From Acidiferrobacter sp. (GTDB lineage Bacteria > Pseudomonadota > Gammaproteobacteria > Acidiferrobacterales > Acidiferrobacteraceae), in contig DAHWGZ010000002.1 of assembly GCA_027335965.1 (NCBI GenBank), positions 1 through 32,083 of the forward strand: a stretch of DNA of 32,083 bases, in the 5' to 3' direction. Both the position numbers and the translations under genes were made by a program. Shown piece after piece: positions 16,786 through 24,271 of this stretch. Numbering within the stretch: the first letter of the stretch is position 1; every line of letters starts with the position of its first letter. The notes below the pieces were generated by a model, which did not search any database, was not told the origin of the DNA, and saw only the letters and a list, made by a program, of their open reading frames with translations.

Positions 16786-18621
16786 ATGGAAGACCGATCA
16801 AAACTTGCGTGGCCCGGCCGGCAAAACGGACTCCCCGGTCCGGCACCCATCATCACCAGATGCGGGTATCGATCGCGTCGGCGCGCGCCCATCCGCGCCG
16901 GCCTTGTAAGGGCCGCGGCGCTTGCCGGTTGTCTGTCCTGGGCGGCCACCGCCTGCGCCCATGTGTCCGTGTGGCTCTCGCACAGCACGCACAAGATCCG
17001 CCCCGATGTCCAAGCCCGGATGCGGCCGGCGATTCACCTGTTCGCGGCTCACGGCGAATACGCCGCCTTGCAGATCTCGGTCAGGGCCAACCATCCCTTG
17101 CGGGTGCTGCGCATCGTGCCGACTGCGCTCGAGGATCACGCCTCGGCGATCGGCCGGTGGCAGATGACGGTCTATCGCGAGGCCTTCATAAGGACCGTGC
17201 ATCCCACCAATGTCGTGGCCCCGGTGGGCCTCTGGCCGGACGCCCTGATTCCGACGGTCGACAACTATTACCACGAACGGCGCAATGCCCTGCCGTGGAC
17301 GGTACCGGCGCGGTTCACGCAGTCTTTCTGGATCGAGATCTATGTCCCGCGCACCGTGAGCGCCGGCCGTTATCGGGGCACCGTGGCGGTCATGATCCGC
17401 GCCCATGGGCGCGTTCAGGCGCGAGTGCTGCGCGTGCATTTGCGGGTCCTGCCCTTTGCCATTCCCGCGACATCCTCCCTGCCGTCGAGCTTTGGTTTTG
17501 ACGGCGCGCCGCTTTCGCTCGTGTTCCGCGGCCATTACGGGCGCTTATCGAACGCCCAGCTCATGCACCTGACAAAGCTTTTCAACATCGCGGCGCTCAA
17601 GGATCGCATCGCCCTGGGCGGGGGCTCCGGCATCCCCGCACCCATGCGCTGGGCACGCGGCCGGCTCACCTTGAATTGGCATGAATACGACGAGGAGGTG
17701 CGGCCGTTCATGACCGGCTGCCAGGCCGCCCATGGCGCGCGCTGGCGCATGACCGATGTCCGCTGGCTGACGCATGTGTTCTACCACAAGATGCCGCCAC
17801 GCGAGCAGGTCGCCTATTTCCGGGCATGGGCGCGCCACTTCCGTCACGAGCACTGGCACGTCGGTTTGTATGCGCTGGGGGTCGACGAGCCGCATACGCG
17901 CGCGCAGTTCGCGCTTGCCAACCGGCGCGCGGCCATCATCCGCCGCGCCACGCACGCTATCCGGCCCATGGTGACGACCATCCATGCCCGCAGGCTGGAC
18001 CTCAAGGATTTCGGCATCCTGTGTCCCGTCATAAACGACGTGGACGGGCTCGATGGCGTGAACAAGCGACCCGCGCTTGGGAGGGAGGCCAGGCGGTACC
18101 ACCTCAAACTTTGGTGGTACCAGTCGTGCATGAGCCACGGTTGTTGGGTCGTTGGCAAGCGCAGCAGTCTCGGCTGGCCGAGCTACATGATAGACCAGCC
18201 CGCCATATACAATCGCATCATGCCGTGGCTGACATGGAAGTACAAAATGCAAGGCGAGCTTTACTATGACACGGACATCGGTTTCAGCATGGGTCGCAAG
18301 AATCCCTGGAAGGACCAATATCATTTCGGGGGCAATGGCGACGGTACGCTTTTCTATCCCGGGCGCCCATCGATCATCGGCGGCAAGCGCGACATACCCA
18401 TCCAAAGCATACGTCTCATGATGATACGGGCCGGCTACCAGGACTACGAATATCTGCACATGGCCTCGCGCATGTATGGAAGGCCGGCGGTATTGCGCGT
18501 CATAAATCACGCGATTCGATCCACTCACAGCTGGACCAAAAGTCCGAAAGTGCTACGCGCGCTTAAATGGCGTCTTGCCATGATGATCGCGCGGCGCCTG
18601 AAAAACGGATCCCATGGCTGA
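16786..18621 (+). CDS. exported GH123-like glycoside hydrolase (formerly DUF4091)
   Basis: Predicted glycoside hydrolase of about 611 residues. The C-terminal part matches the GH123 catalytic domain: LWWYQSCMSHGCW, IYNRIMPWLTWKYKMQGELYY, GDGTLFYPG, and PIQSIRLMMIRAGYQDYEYL. The adjacent acidic pair Asp367-Glu368 in YALGVDEPH fits the Asp-Glu pair of GH123, a family using substrate-assisted cleavage of beta-N-acetylgalactosaminides. A hydrophobic stretch after RRRAPIRAGLVR ends at TACA before HVSVW, so it is probably secreted; LAGC or ATAC could be a lipobox. GTG 16765 and ATG 16774 are alternative starts; 16786 has AGGA five bases upstream. It is very rich in His, Arg and Trp. As the last gene of the operon it may trim or release the polymer, like PslG or PgaB elsewhere (inference). 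Confidence 0.78.
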   Translation: MEDRSKLAWPGRQNGLPGPAPIITRCGYRSRRRAPIRAGLVRAAALAGCLSWAATACAHVSVWLSHSTHKIRPDVQARMRPAIHLFAAHGEYAALQISVRANHPLRVLRIVPTALEDHASAIGRWQMTVYREAFIRTVHPTNVVAPVGLWPDALIPTVDNYYHERRNALPWTVPARFTQSFWIEIYVPRTVSAGRYRGTVAVMIRAHGRVQARVLRVHLRVLPFAIPATSSLPSSFGFDGAPLSLVFRGHYGRLSNAQLMHLTKLFNIAALKDRIALGGGSGIPAPMRWARGRLTLNWHEYDEEVRPFMTGCQAAHGARWRMTDVRWLTHVFYHKMPPREQVAYFRAWARHFRHEHWHVGLYALGVDEPHTRAQFALANRRAAIIRRATHAIRPMVTTIHARRLDLKDFGILCPVINDVDGLDGVNKRPALGREARRYHLKLWWYQSCMSHGCWVVGKRSSLGWPSYMIDQPAIYNRIMPWLTWKYKMQGELYYDTDIGFSMGRKNPWKDQYHFGGNGDGTLFYPGRPSIIGGKRDIPIQSIRLMMIRAGYQDYEYLHMASRMYGRPAVLRVINHAIRSTHSWTKSPKVLRALKWRLAMMIARRLKNGSHG

Positions 18622-18730
18622 TCGGGAAACGGCGTCCAAAGGCATGACCGGCGACGGTTGCGCCTGTCTTGCGTGGCTTGGCAGGGGGGCGGGAGAATGT
18701 CGATTCGAGCGGGGTTGCAGGCGCTGCGGT

Positions 18731-18759
18731 AAAATTCGCGCGGCCTCTACGACCGCGCG
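18731..18759 (-). terminator. rho-independent terminator of the KGG gene
   Basis: On the minus strand, seven bases past the KGG stop, CGCGCGG and CCGCGCG form a seven-pair GC stem (18753-18759 with 18737-18743) around a nine-base loop, followed by AATTTT. The T-run is short, so efficiency may be moderate. Confidence 0.55.
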
Positions 18760-18765
18760 CGGATC

Positions 18766-19134
18766 TTACGAGGACTTCTCGCTTTTGGATCCACCGTGGT
18801 GCGTTGCGGCCGCGTCCGTTCCCTCGCCTTCACCGCGCTTGACCTGCGGCTCGCTCTTATGGCCCTCGGAATAGGTCTCGCCACCCTGTCGAGGTCGGCT
18901 CTCCCATCCGCCATGGGAGCTTTCTCCGCCCTTGCGCCCTATGGCCGCCATATGTTCACGATTCTGACTCACGGCCTCGCCACCTTTGCGCCCCGCCTCG
19001 CGCGCCTCCTCTGGCGTAAATTCGTGAGCCGTGCCCTTTTCGTGCGCGGCCTTTCCGCCCTTGCTGGCAATTTCACGCTGCTTGTTGGCGTCCATGGCCG
19101 CGAAACCGCGCTTGCTTTTGCGCTCATTCGGCAT
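18766..19134 (-). CDS. KGG-repeat stress-induced protein
   Basis: Small, very hydrophilic protein of 122 residues, predicted to be disordered. It has three copies of the stress-induced bacterial acidophilic (KGG) repeat: FAAMDANKQREIASKGGKAAHEKG, FTPEEAREAGRKGGEAVSQN and REHMAAIGRKGGESSHGG, then a Gly/Ser/Glu-rich tail ending SEKSS. The start at 19134 is set by AAGGAG nine to ten bases upstream and by the typical N-terminus MPNERKSKRGFAAMD. Relatives such as B. subtilis GsiB accumulate in general stress. It is transcribed against the EPS operon with its own terminator, so it is an independent unit and perhaps a late insertion between EPS blocks. The biochemical function of the family is unknown. 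Confidence 0.88.
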   Translation of the reverse strand: MPNERKSKRGFAAMDANKQREIASKGGKAAHEKGTAHEFTPEEAREAGRKGGEAVSQNREHMAAIGRKGGESSHGGWESRPRQGGETYSEGHKSEPQVKRGEGEGTDAAATHHGGSKSEKSS

Positions 19135-19434
19135 GAATCCCGTCTCCTTTTCGTATGAAGAAATGCTCAAGAACGCACCCCCGTCTGGAGGTGCACGACA
19201 TTGGGGGCAGTCTAGGAGATGCACTTTAGTCCGTCATCGGACAAAGGCCCGATATTGTGTGATTCGTGGGACCAAAAACCACAAATTAATGGTGTGGAAA
19301 CACTACGAATCGCAACATCATAACGAATATGATCGAAATAAAGAGACCCATGACAGATCATTGGTGTGACGGAAATCCCACGGCGCGGGTTGCGAGGCAC
19401 GGCGACATGGGTAGATCTCGGCTGGCGGCAGGCG

Positions 19435-19471
19435 AAAAAAACCTCCGGACTAGGGGGGGAAAGCCGGAGGT
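19435..19471 (-). terminator. rho-independent terminator
   Basis: Read on the minus strand, ACCTCCGG and CCGGAGGT (19464-19471 and 19441-19448) form an eight-pair stem with a 15-base loop, followed directly by a run of six T. It lies about 200 bases past the stop of the GalE-like gene and would end its transcript, or that of a small RNA in between. Confidence 0.72.
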
Positions 19472-19478
19472 CAGAAAG

Positions 19479-19496
19479 GCCTTAAAGGTTTAAGGC
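19479..19496. repeat. 18-base palindrome
   Basis: GCCTTAAA and TTTAAGGC flank a GG spacer, giving eight perfect inverted pairs. It sits just upstream (minus-strand sense) of the terminator at 19435-19471. It could be a dimeric regulator site or a small hairpin; no regulator family is recognisable. Confidence 0.5.
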
Positions 19497-19671
19497 GCCG
19501 CTCAGGGAGGAGGACGAGCGGAAGCGCCATTGTTAGGAAAATCGAAGGTCTTAGGCATCGGACGAAAGTCGGAGTGATCTGGAATGTGGTGGCGAATGGC
19601 AAAGATTCGCGCGCCATGCGATGCGTGGATTCCAGAAAGAAGGCCGCGCGGCGCGCTGGCCCATGGATGGT

Positions 19672-20616
19672 TCAAGTAGCGCAGCGCGCGAGCGGCACGG
19701 TGTCGTGCAAGAGGCACGCAAGGCCCGCGGACAAAAGGGTGTGCGGGACGTAACCGAATGTTCGGCGAAGTTGCGTGACATCGGCGAGGGAGCGGCGAAT
19801 GTCCCCGGCGCGCGGGGCCCTGAAGTCGCGCGCGATCGGTCGGCCGGCGATCCTCTCGAAGGCGCCTACGAGGGCCAGAAGGTCTTGTTCTATGCCGGTC
19901 CCGACGTTCATGACCGCGCAGGACAGATCATCGCGCGCCAATGCGCGCGCCAATATCTCGATCAGATCGTCGATATACACGAAGTCGCGGGTCTGCCGCC
20001 CGTCGCCATATAGGACGAATGGCGCGCCCGTGGCCAGGCGTTCGGCAAACAGGCTGATGACGCCCGAGTAGGGCGAGCTTGCGTCCTGACGGGGGCCGTA
20101 GATGTTGAAGAAGCGAAAGCTCGTGGCGTTCACGCCCCGCGTGCGCGCAAAGTAGGCAAGGTAATGTTCGCCGGCGAGCTTGTCTGCGGCGTAGGGGGAA
20201 AGCGGCGCCAACGGCGCGTGCTCGGGGACCGGGATGGGTGCGTCATCGCCGTAGACCGCGGCCGAGCTCGCATAGAGTATGCGCGACACCCGGCAGGCGC
20301 TGGCGGCCAGCAGGACGTTCAAAGTGCCGCCGAAATTTGTAGCATGAGTGCCGAGCGGGTCGTGCATGCTCGCCTGGACCGAGGCCACCGCCGCGAGGTG
20401 CACGATGGCATCCATGCCGCGGGCTGCGCGCGTCAGCGCCTCGCCATCACGCACGTCGGCGATCACGAGTCGCGCGGCCGCCGCCGGTCCTTGCAGGTTC
20501 TCGCGTTTACCGGTCGAGAGATTATCGAAAATCGTCACGGTGTGCCCGTCGGATACGAGACGGCAGGCCAGATGGGAACCGATAAAACCAGCGCCACCGG
20601 TGATAAGGACTTTCAT
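19672..20616 (-). CDS. NAD-dependent sugar-nucleotide epimerase (GalE/WbpP-like)
   Basis: Short-chain dehydrogenase-type epimerase of 314 residues acting on a UDP-sugar at C4. The start at 20616 gives the canonical MKVLITGGAGFIGS with the NAD-binding GGAGFIG at 7-13; earlier in-frame starts add 5 or 26 unconserved residues. SSAAVYG and Tyr142-x3-Lys146 (YAADK) form the catalytic set. FFNIYGPRQDASSPYSG and YGDGRQTRDFVYIDDL resemble the GalE group that includes WbpP and TviC, so UDP-GlcNAc/UDP-GalNAc interconversion is plausible, but UDP-glucose 4-epimerase is equally possible. It is divergent from the dehydrogenase gene, leaving a shared region of about 190 bases for promoters, where I see no convincing pair of boxes. 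Confidence 0.85.
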   Translation of the reverse strand: MKVLITGGAGFIGSHLACRLVSDGHTVTIFDNLSTGKRENLQGPAAAARLVIADVRDGEALTRAARGMDAIVHLAAVASVQASMHDPLGTHATNFGGTLNVLLAASACRVSRILYASSAAVYGDDAPIPVPEHAPLAPLSPYAADKLAGEHYLAYFARTRGVNATSFRFFNIYGPRQDASSPYSGVISLFAERLATGAPFVLYGDGRQTRDFVYIDDLIEILARALARDDLSCAVMNVGTGIEQDLLALVGAFERIAGRPIARDFRAPRAGDIRRSLADVTQLRRTFGYVPHTLLSAGLACLLHDTVPLARCAT

Positions 20617-20806
20617 GCGCGCACCGTTCATGGCTTTGCGGCCCAGCTGTGGGAACAGGTGCTCATGGTGGGGGCCGGTGGCGTAGCGCGCCATCCTGCT
20701 TTTGGCTTATTGCTGACGGCATCCAAGGCCAGTAGCGTGGCGGGCTGAAGCGGTTGGCCATTGGAATGGCAGACCTGGAAGGTTCATGGATAGACAGGGA
20801 CGCATG

Positions 20807-22087
20807 ATGAAGACAGTGGCGGTGGTGGGGCTTGGCTATGTGGGCCTGCCTTTGGCGGTGGCCTTTGGAAAGAAGTGGCGTACCATAGGTTTCGATCTCG
20901 ACGAACGGAAGGTCGATAGCTATCGACATTTTTGCGACCCGACCGGGGAGGTCACGAGCAATGATTTGCGCGCGGCCGGCGAGCTTATGGTGACAACGGA
21001 TCCGGCGGCGATCGCCGAGGCGGATTATATCGTCGTGGCGGTACCGACGCCGATAGACGCGGCGCACCAGCCGGACTTGGGACCGCTCGTGCGCTCCAGC
21101 CGAACGGTCGGTGAGCATCTGAAGCGGGGCGCCGTGGTGGTATATGAATCCACGGTGTATCCGGGGGCCACGGAGGAGGTCTGCGTGCCCATTCTCGAGC
21201 AGCGCTCGGGACTTGTCTGCGGACGCGACTTCCATGTCGGATATTCGCCGGAGCGGATCAACCCGGGCGACAAGGAGCATACCCTGGCGCGCATCATGAA
21301 AATCGTCGCCGGGGACGATGCCGAGACCCTCGAGAAGGTCGCGGCGCTCTATGGCTCGATCATCGATGCCGGCATCTACCGGGCCTCGTCGATCAAGGTG
21401 GCGGAGGCCGCGAAGGTGATCGAGAACACGCAGCGCGACCTCAATATCGCGCTCATGAACGAGCTATCGATCCTGTTTCACAAGCTGGATCTCGATACCG
21501 GCGAGGTGTTGGCCGCGGCCGGCACCAAATGGAATTTCCTGCCGTTTCGTCCCGGGCTCGTGGGAGGGCACTGTATCGGCGTCGATCCCTATTATCTGAC
21601 CTACAAGGCCGATAAACTCGGCTACCATCCGCAGGTGATCCTGGCCGGCCGGCGCATCAATGACGGCATGGGCCAGTATGTCGCCGAGCAGACGGTCAAG
21701 CAGATGATCCGTTCGGGCAGCGCGGTGAAGGGTGCGCGCGTCAACGTATTGGGGCTCACATTCAAGGAGAACTGTCCGGATTTGCGTAACTCGCGGGTCG
21801 TGGACCTCATAGACGAGCTGCGCTCGTACGGCGCGGAGGTATTCGTGCATGATCCGGTGCCGGCCCAGGACGCGGCGCGCGAGGAATATGGGATTACGCT
21901 GCTGCCTTGGGAGGAGCTGCCGGTCGCGGACGCCATGGTGGTGGCCGTGGCGCACGCGGATTTCCTGGCCCTGGACGCGGAGACCCTGGCGGGCAAGGTC
22001 AGGCCTGGGGGGGTGTTCGCCGACGTCAAGGCGCTATTCGACGCCGCGGCACTTTCGGCATGCGGGCTTTCGGTCTGGCGGTTATAA
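20807..22087 (+). CDS. UDP-HexNAc 6-dehydrogenase (TviB/WbpA/WbpO-like)
   Basis: NAD-dependent UDP-sugar dehydrogenase of 426 residues, converting a UDP-N-acetylhexosamine to its uronic acid. The N-terminus [19 protein letters not shown] binds [25 protein letters not shown] and the substrate region [19 protein letters not shown] follow. Catalytic Cys256 is in [16 protein letters not shown], a sequence seen in the TviB/WbpA branch rather than in typical UDP-glucose dehydrogenases (GxCFPKD). The C-terminal third has [21 protein letters not shown] 20807 has AGGGA at a good distance; 20804 and 20786 (with GGAAGG) are alternatives. It probably supplies the uronic acid for the EPS made by the upstream operon, and the adjacent epimerases fit that pathway. 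The exact stereochemistry of substrate is inferred. Confidence 0.87.
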   Translation: MKTVAVVGLGYVGLPLAVAFGKKWRTIGFDLDERKVDSYRHFCDPTGEVTSNDLRAAGELMVTTDPAAIAEADYIVVAVPTPIDAAHQPDLGPLVRSSRTVGEHLKRGAVVVYESTVYPGATEEVCVPILEQRSGLVCGRDFHVGYSPERINPGDKEHTLARIMKIVAGDDAETLEKVAALYGSIIDAGIYRASSIKVAEAAKVIENTQRDLNIALMNELSILFHKLDLDTGEVLAAAGTKWNFLPFRPGLVGGHCIGVDPYYLTYKADKLGYHPQVILAGRRINDGMGQYVAEQTVKQMIRSGSAVKGARVNVLGLTFKENCPDLRNSRVVDLIDELRSYGAEVFVHDPVPAQDAAREEYGITLLPWEELPVADAMVVAVAHADFLALDAETLAGKVRPGGVFADVKALFDAAALSACGLSVWRL

Positions 22088-22115
22088 TGGTGCGGTAGGA
22101 CGCAAGGATGGTGAC

Positions 22116-23171
22116 ATGCATATCTTGATTACCGGGACGGCCGGGTTTATCGGCTCGGCGCTTGCCCATAGGTTGCTCGAGCGCGGGGATACCGTGACCG
22201 GGGTCGACAATCTGAACGATTACTACTCGGTGGAGCTGAAGAAGGCGCGGCTTGCGCGTCTCGAGGCGCAGCCGGGCTTTACCTTTCGTCGTCTGGATAT
22301 CGCCGATCGCAAGGCGGTGGCCGAGCTGTTTGCCTCCGGGCATTACGATGCCGTCATGAATCTCGCGGCGCAGGCCGGCGTGCGTCATTCCCTCAAGGAT
22401 CCGCATGCCTATGTCGATGCCAATATCGTGGGATTCGTGAACCTCCTCGAGGGCGCCCGCCACGGCGGGGTCGGGCATTTCGTCTATGCCTCATCGAGCT
22501 CCGTGTACGGATCCAACAGCCGGCAGCCGTTTTCCGAGCACGACGGCGCAGCCCACCCGGTGTCGCTGTACGCGGCCAGCAAGCGCGCCAATGAGCTCAT
22601 GGCGCACAGCTACGCCCACCTGTTCCGCCTGCCGTGCACGGGCCTGCGGTTCTTCACGGTCTACGGGCCGTGGGGGCGTCCGGATATGGCCTTGTTTTTG
22701 TTCACAAAAGGGATCTTGGAGGGCACCCCCATCAAGGTCTTCAACCATGGGCGCATGGTGCGCGACTTCACCTATATCGACGACATCGTGGAAGGGGTGG
22801 TGCGCGTCATCGATCGCCCGGCCCGACCGGCCGAGGGCTGGTCGCCGGCCGCGCCGGACCCGGCAACCAGCGATGCCCCGTTTCGCCTCTACAACATCGG
22901 AAACAGCCAGCCAGTCGAGCTCATGCGCTATATCCATGTGCTCGAGGAGCGGCTTGGCCGCAAGGCCCGATTCGAGATGTTGCCCATGCAGCCGGGGGAT
23001 GTCCCCTCGACGGTTGCCAATGTCGACGATCTGGCGGCCGATCTCGGCTTCAAGCCCGCCACCTCCGTGGAGACCGGTATCGACCGGTTCGTGGAGTGGT
23101 ATGTCGCCTATTACGGGGACGGACACGCGGCGGCCGGCGGGTCCGCCGGCCGCGCGGTGGGCGCGGGTTAG
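22116..23171 (+). CDS. UDP-glucuronate 4-epimerase-like protein
   Basis: Extended short-chain dehydrogenase of 351 residues. Start ATG 22116 follows AAGGA by seven bases. GTAGFIGS (7-14) binds [48 protein letters not shown], Tyr152-x3-Lys156 (YAASK) and [23 protein letters not shown] are characteristic of UDP-glucuronic acid 4-epimerases of capsule clusters. It would turn UDP-GlcA into UDP-GalA; acting on the N-acetylated uronic acid made by the neighbouring enzyme is an alternative. Between the dehydrogenase stop and this start are 28 bases, so the two are co-transcribed. Its stop overlaps, tail to tail, four bases of the convergent cnoX-like gene, and no terminator is visible there. Confidence 0.87.
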   Translation: MHILITGTAGFIGSALAHRLLERGDTVTGVDNLNDYYSVELKKARLARLEAQPGFTFRRLDIADRKAVAELFASGHYDAVMNLAAQAGVRHSLKDPHAYVDANIVGFVNLLEGARHGGVGHFVYASSSSVYGSNSRQPFSEHDGAAHPVSLYAASKRANELMAHSYAHLFRLPCTGLRFFTVYGPWGRPDMALFLFTKGILEGTPIKVFNHGRMVRDFTYIDDIVEGVVRVIDRPARPAEGWSPAAPDPATSDAPFRLYNIGNSQPVELMRYIHVLEERLGRKARFEMLPMQPGDVPSTVANVDDLAADLGFKPATSVETGIDRFVEWYVAYYGDGHAAAGGSAGRAVGAG

Positions 23172-24031
23172 GTGATCGCGGCGGCGAGCAGGCTGCGGTA
23201 GCGGCGCACGAGATCGCCCTTGCCGCCCAGCATGGTGAAGGCCGCAAGCAACGCCCGGCGCGCGGCATCATCGCCAAAGCGCCGGTCGGTGCGCACGACC
23301 GCAAGCCACTGCTCGAGGGCCTCCTCGTGGCGGCCGGCAAGGAGATAGCGCGCCCCAAGCGTCAGCCGCGCGCGCAGGTCCTCGGGATGCGCGCCGACGC
23401 TTTGCTCGAGATCGGCCAAGGGCGGGGCATCGGCGGCCATGCGCACGAATTCGAGCCGTGCCATCACCGCCCCGATCTCGGCGTCCCCCAGGGCGCGCGC
23501 CGACAGGCCCTTCAGGACCGCCTCGCCATCGGCGAGCCGGCCCTGCTCGCATAAGAGTCGCCCGAGATGGGCGGTCAGCCGGTCGTTTCCCGGATCCGCC
23601 TCATGCGCGGCCTCGAGCCTTGCAAGGGCACCCGCGCGGTCGCCGGCGGCTTCCTCGTTCAAGGCCGCGTCCAACAGCGCATCGGAAGGCCTGTCGATAT
23701 GGGTGTCTAGCAGCTCGCGAATCATCCGCTCCGGCTGCGCCCCCACGAATTGGGCGACCTCCGCGCCGTGCTTGAAGAGCTTCACGGTCGGCAGGCTGCG
23801 CACGCCGAAGCGGGCCGCGAGCCCCTGCTGCTCATCGCTGTTGACCTTGGCAAGAAAAAACCGGCCCTGGTACTCTTCAGCCAGTTTGGCGAGGATCGGC
23901 ATGAGCGATTGGCAAGGCCCGCACCATGCCGCCCAGAAGTCGACCAGCACGGGGGCCTCGCGTGAGCGGGCGAGGACGGCTTGATCGAAGTTGCTTTCGG
24001 TGACGTCGGTCGTGTAAAGCGACGTGGCCAT
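23168..24031 (-). CDS. cnoX: thioredoxin-TPR co-chaperone (CnoX/YbbN-like)
   Basis: Protein of 287 residues: a thioredoxin domain (about 1-110) followed by tetratricopeptide-like helices. The active site is WCGPC with Cys37 and Cys40, so it should be redox-active, as in Caulobacter CnoX and unlike the E. coli protein, whose motif is Sxx[11 protein letters not shown] carries the cis-proline. The TPR part has repeats such as [30 protein letters not shown] and [18 protein letters not shown]. CnoX proteins guard substrates against over-oxidation and hand them to GroEL or DnaK. The start at 24031 is favoured by AGGGGG upstream and the family N-terminus; starts further up add 19 unconserved residues. 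The gene lies just downstream of tRNA-Glu on the same strand and may share its transcript. Confidence 0.88.
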   Translation of the reverse strand: MATSLYTTDVTESNFDQAVLARSREAPVLVDFWAAWCGPCQSLMPILAKLAEEYQGRFFLAKVNSDEQQGLAARFGVRSLPTVKLFKHGAEVAQFVGAQPERMIRELLDTHIDRPSDALLDAALNEEAAGDRAGALARLEAAHEADPGNDRLTAHLGRLLCEQGRLADGEAVLKGLSARALGDAEIGAVMARLEFVRMAADAPPLADLEQSVGAHPEDLRARLTLGARYLLAGRHEEALEQWLAVVRTDRRFGDDAARRALLAAFTMLGGKGDLVRRYRSLLAAAIT

Positions 24032-24098
24032 GGATCCCCCTTTGATTCGGTTCGGGGGTGATGTGCGGCCGCGGCGCGCGAATATCAAGCGTGGGAAA

Positions 24099-24174
24099 TG
24101 GCGCTCCCTAGGGGATTCGAACCCCTGTTACCGGCGTGAGAGGCCAGCGTCCTAGGCCACTAGACGAAGGGAGC
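24099..24174 (-). tRNA. tRNA-Glu (anticodon CUC)
   Basis: Complete 76-base tRNA on the minus strand including encoded CCA (TGG at 24099-24101). The acceptor strands GCTCCCT and AGGGAGC pair fully; the T arm is AGGGG-TTCGAAT-CCCCT; the anticodon loop CTCTCAC places CTC at 24138-24140 (GAG on the plus strand). The D arm CGTCTAGTGGCCTAGGACG is very like E. coli tRNA-Glu. The isoacceptor reads GAG codons only. It lies 68 bases upstream of the cnoX-like start. Confidence 0.95.
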
Positions 24175-24189
24175 AATGCACGACGATTC

Positions 24190-24217
24190 TTGGTCGCCGG
24201 CGAAGCGGTGCTATTAT
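24190..24217 (+). promoter_or_regulatory. possible promoter of the pcnB operon
   Basis: TTGGTC (24190-24195), a 16-base spacer and TATTAT (24212-24217) lie about 55 bases before the pcnB start. It overlaps the minus-strand tRNA promoter, so the two units may compete for polymerase in the same AT-rich patch. Confidence 0.35.
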
Positions 24218-24241
24218 ACAAGGCTCTCTGCAAATTGAAAC
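24213..24241 (-). promoter_or_regulatory. probable promoter of tRNA-Glu
   Basis: On the minus strand a perfect TATAAT (24218-24213) lies about 39 bases before the mature tRNA 5' end. The -35 region at 16-17 bases (TTTCAA or GTTTCA near 24235-24241) matches the consensus only partly. The perfect -10 box in an otherwise GC-rich context supports it. Confidence 0.5.
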
Positions 24242-24271
24242 AAACTTGAGCTCAGGAGGGTTCTTTTTCCT

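Larger units (their letters stand above)
19135..19671. other. intergenic region with AT-rich structured segment
   Basis: About 540 bases without a convincing gene. From about 19255 to 19370 the base composition is clearly more AT-rich than the flanks and contains inverted repeats: GATTCGT (19261-19267) with ACGAATC further on near 19304, an inner CCAC/GGTG pair, and ATCAT/ATGAT. Closer to the epimerase lie a minus-strand terminator and an 18-base palindrome, listed separately. Short reading frames here (for example 19502-19717 minus) show no family features and are not called. Confidence 0.6.

Noticed and set aside
18614..18874. 86-codon plus-strand frame overlapping the hydrolase stop
   Set aside because: No motif, and it runs over the terminator and 3' end of the KGG gene on the other strand.
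22083..22088. Perfect TATAAT before the UDP-glucuronate epimerase-like gene
   Set aside because: It spans the stop codon of the previous gene and has no recognisable -35 box at 16-18 bases; the genes are probably co-transcribed.
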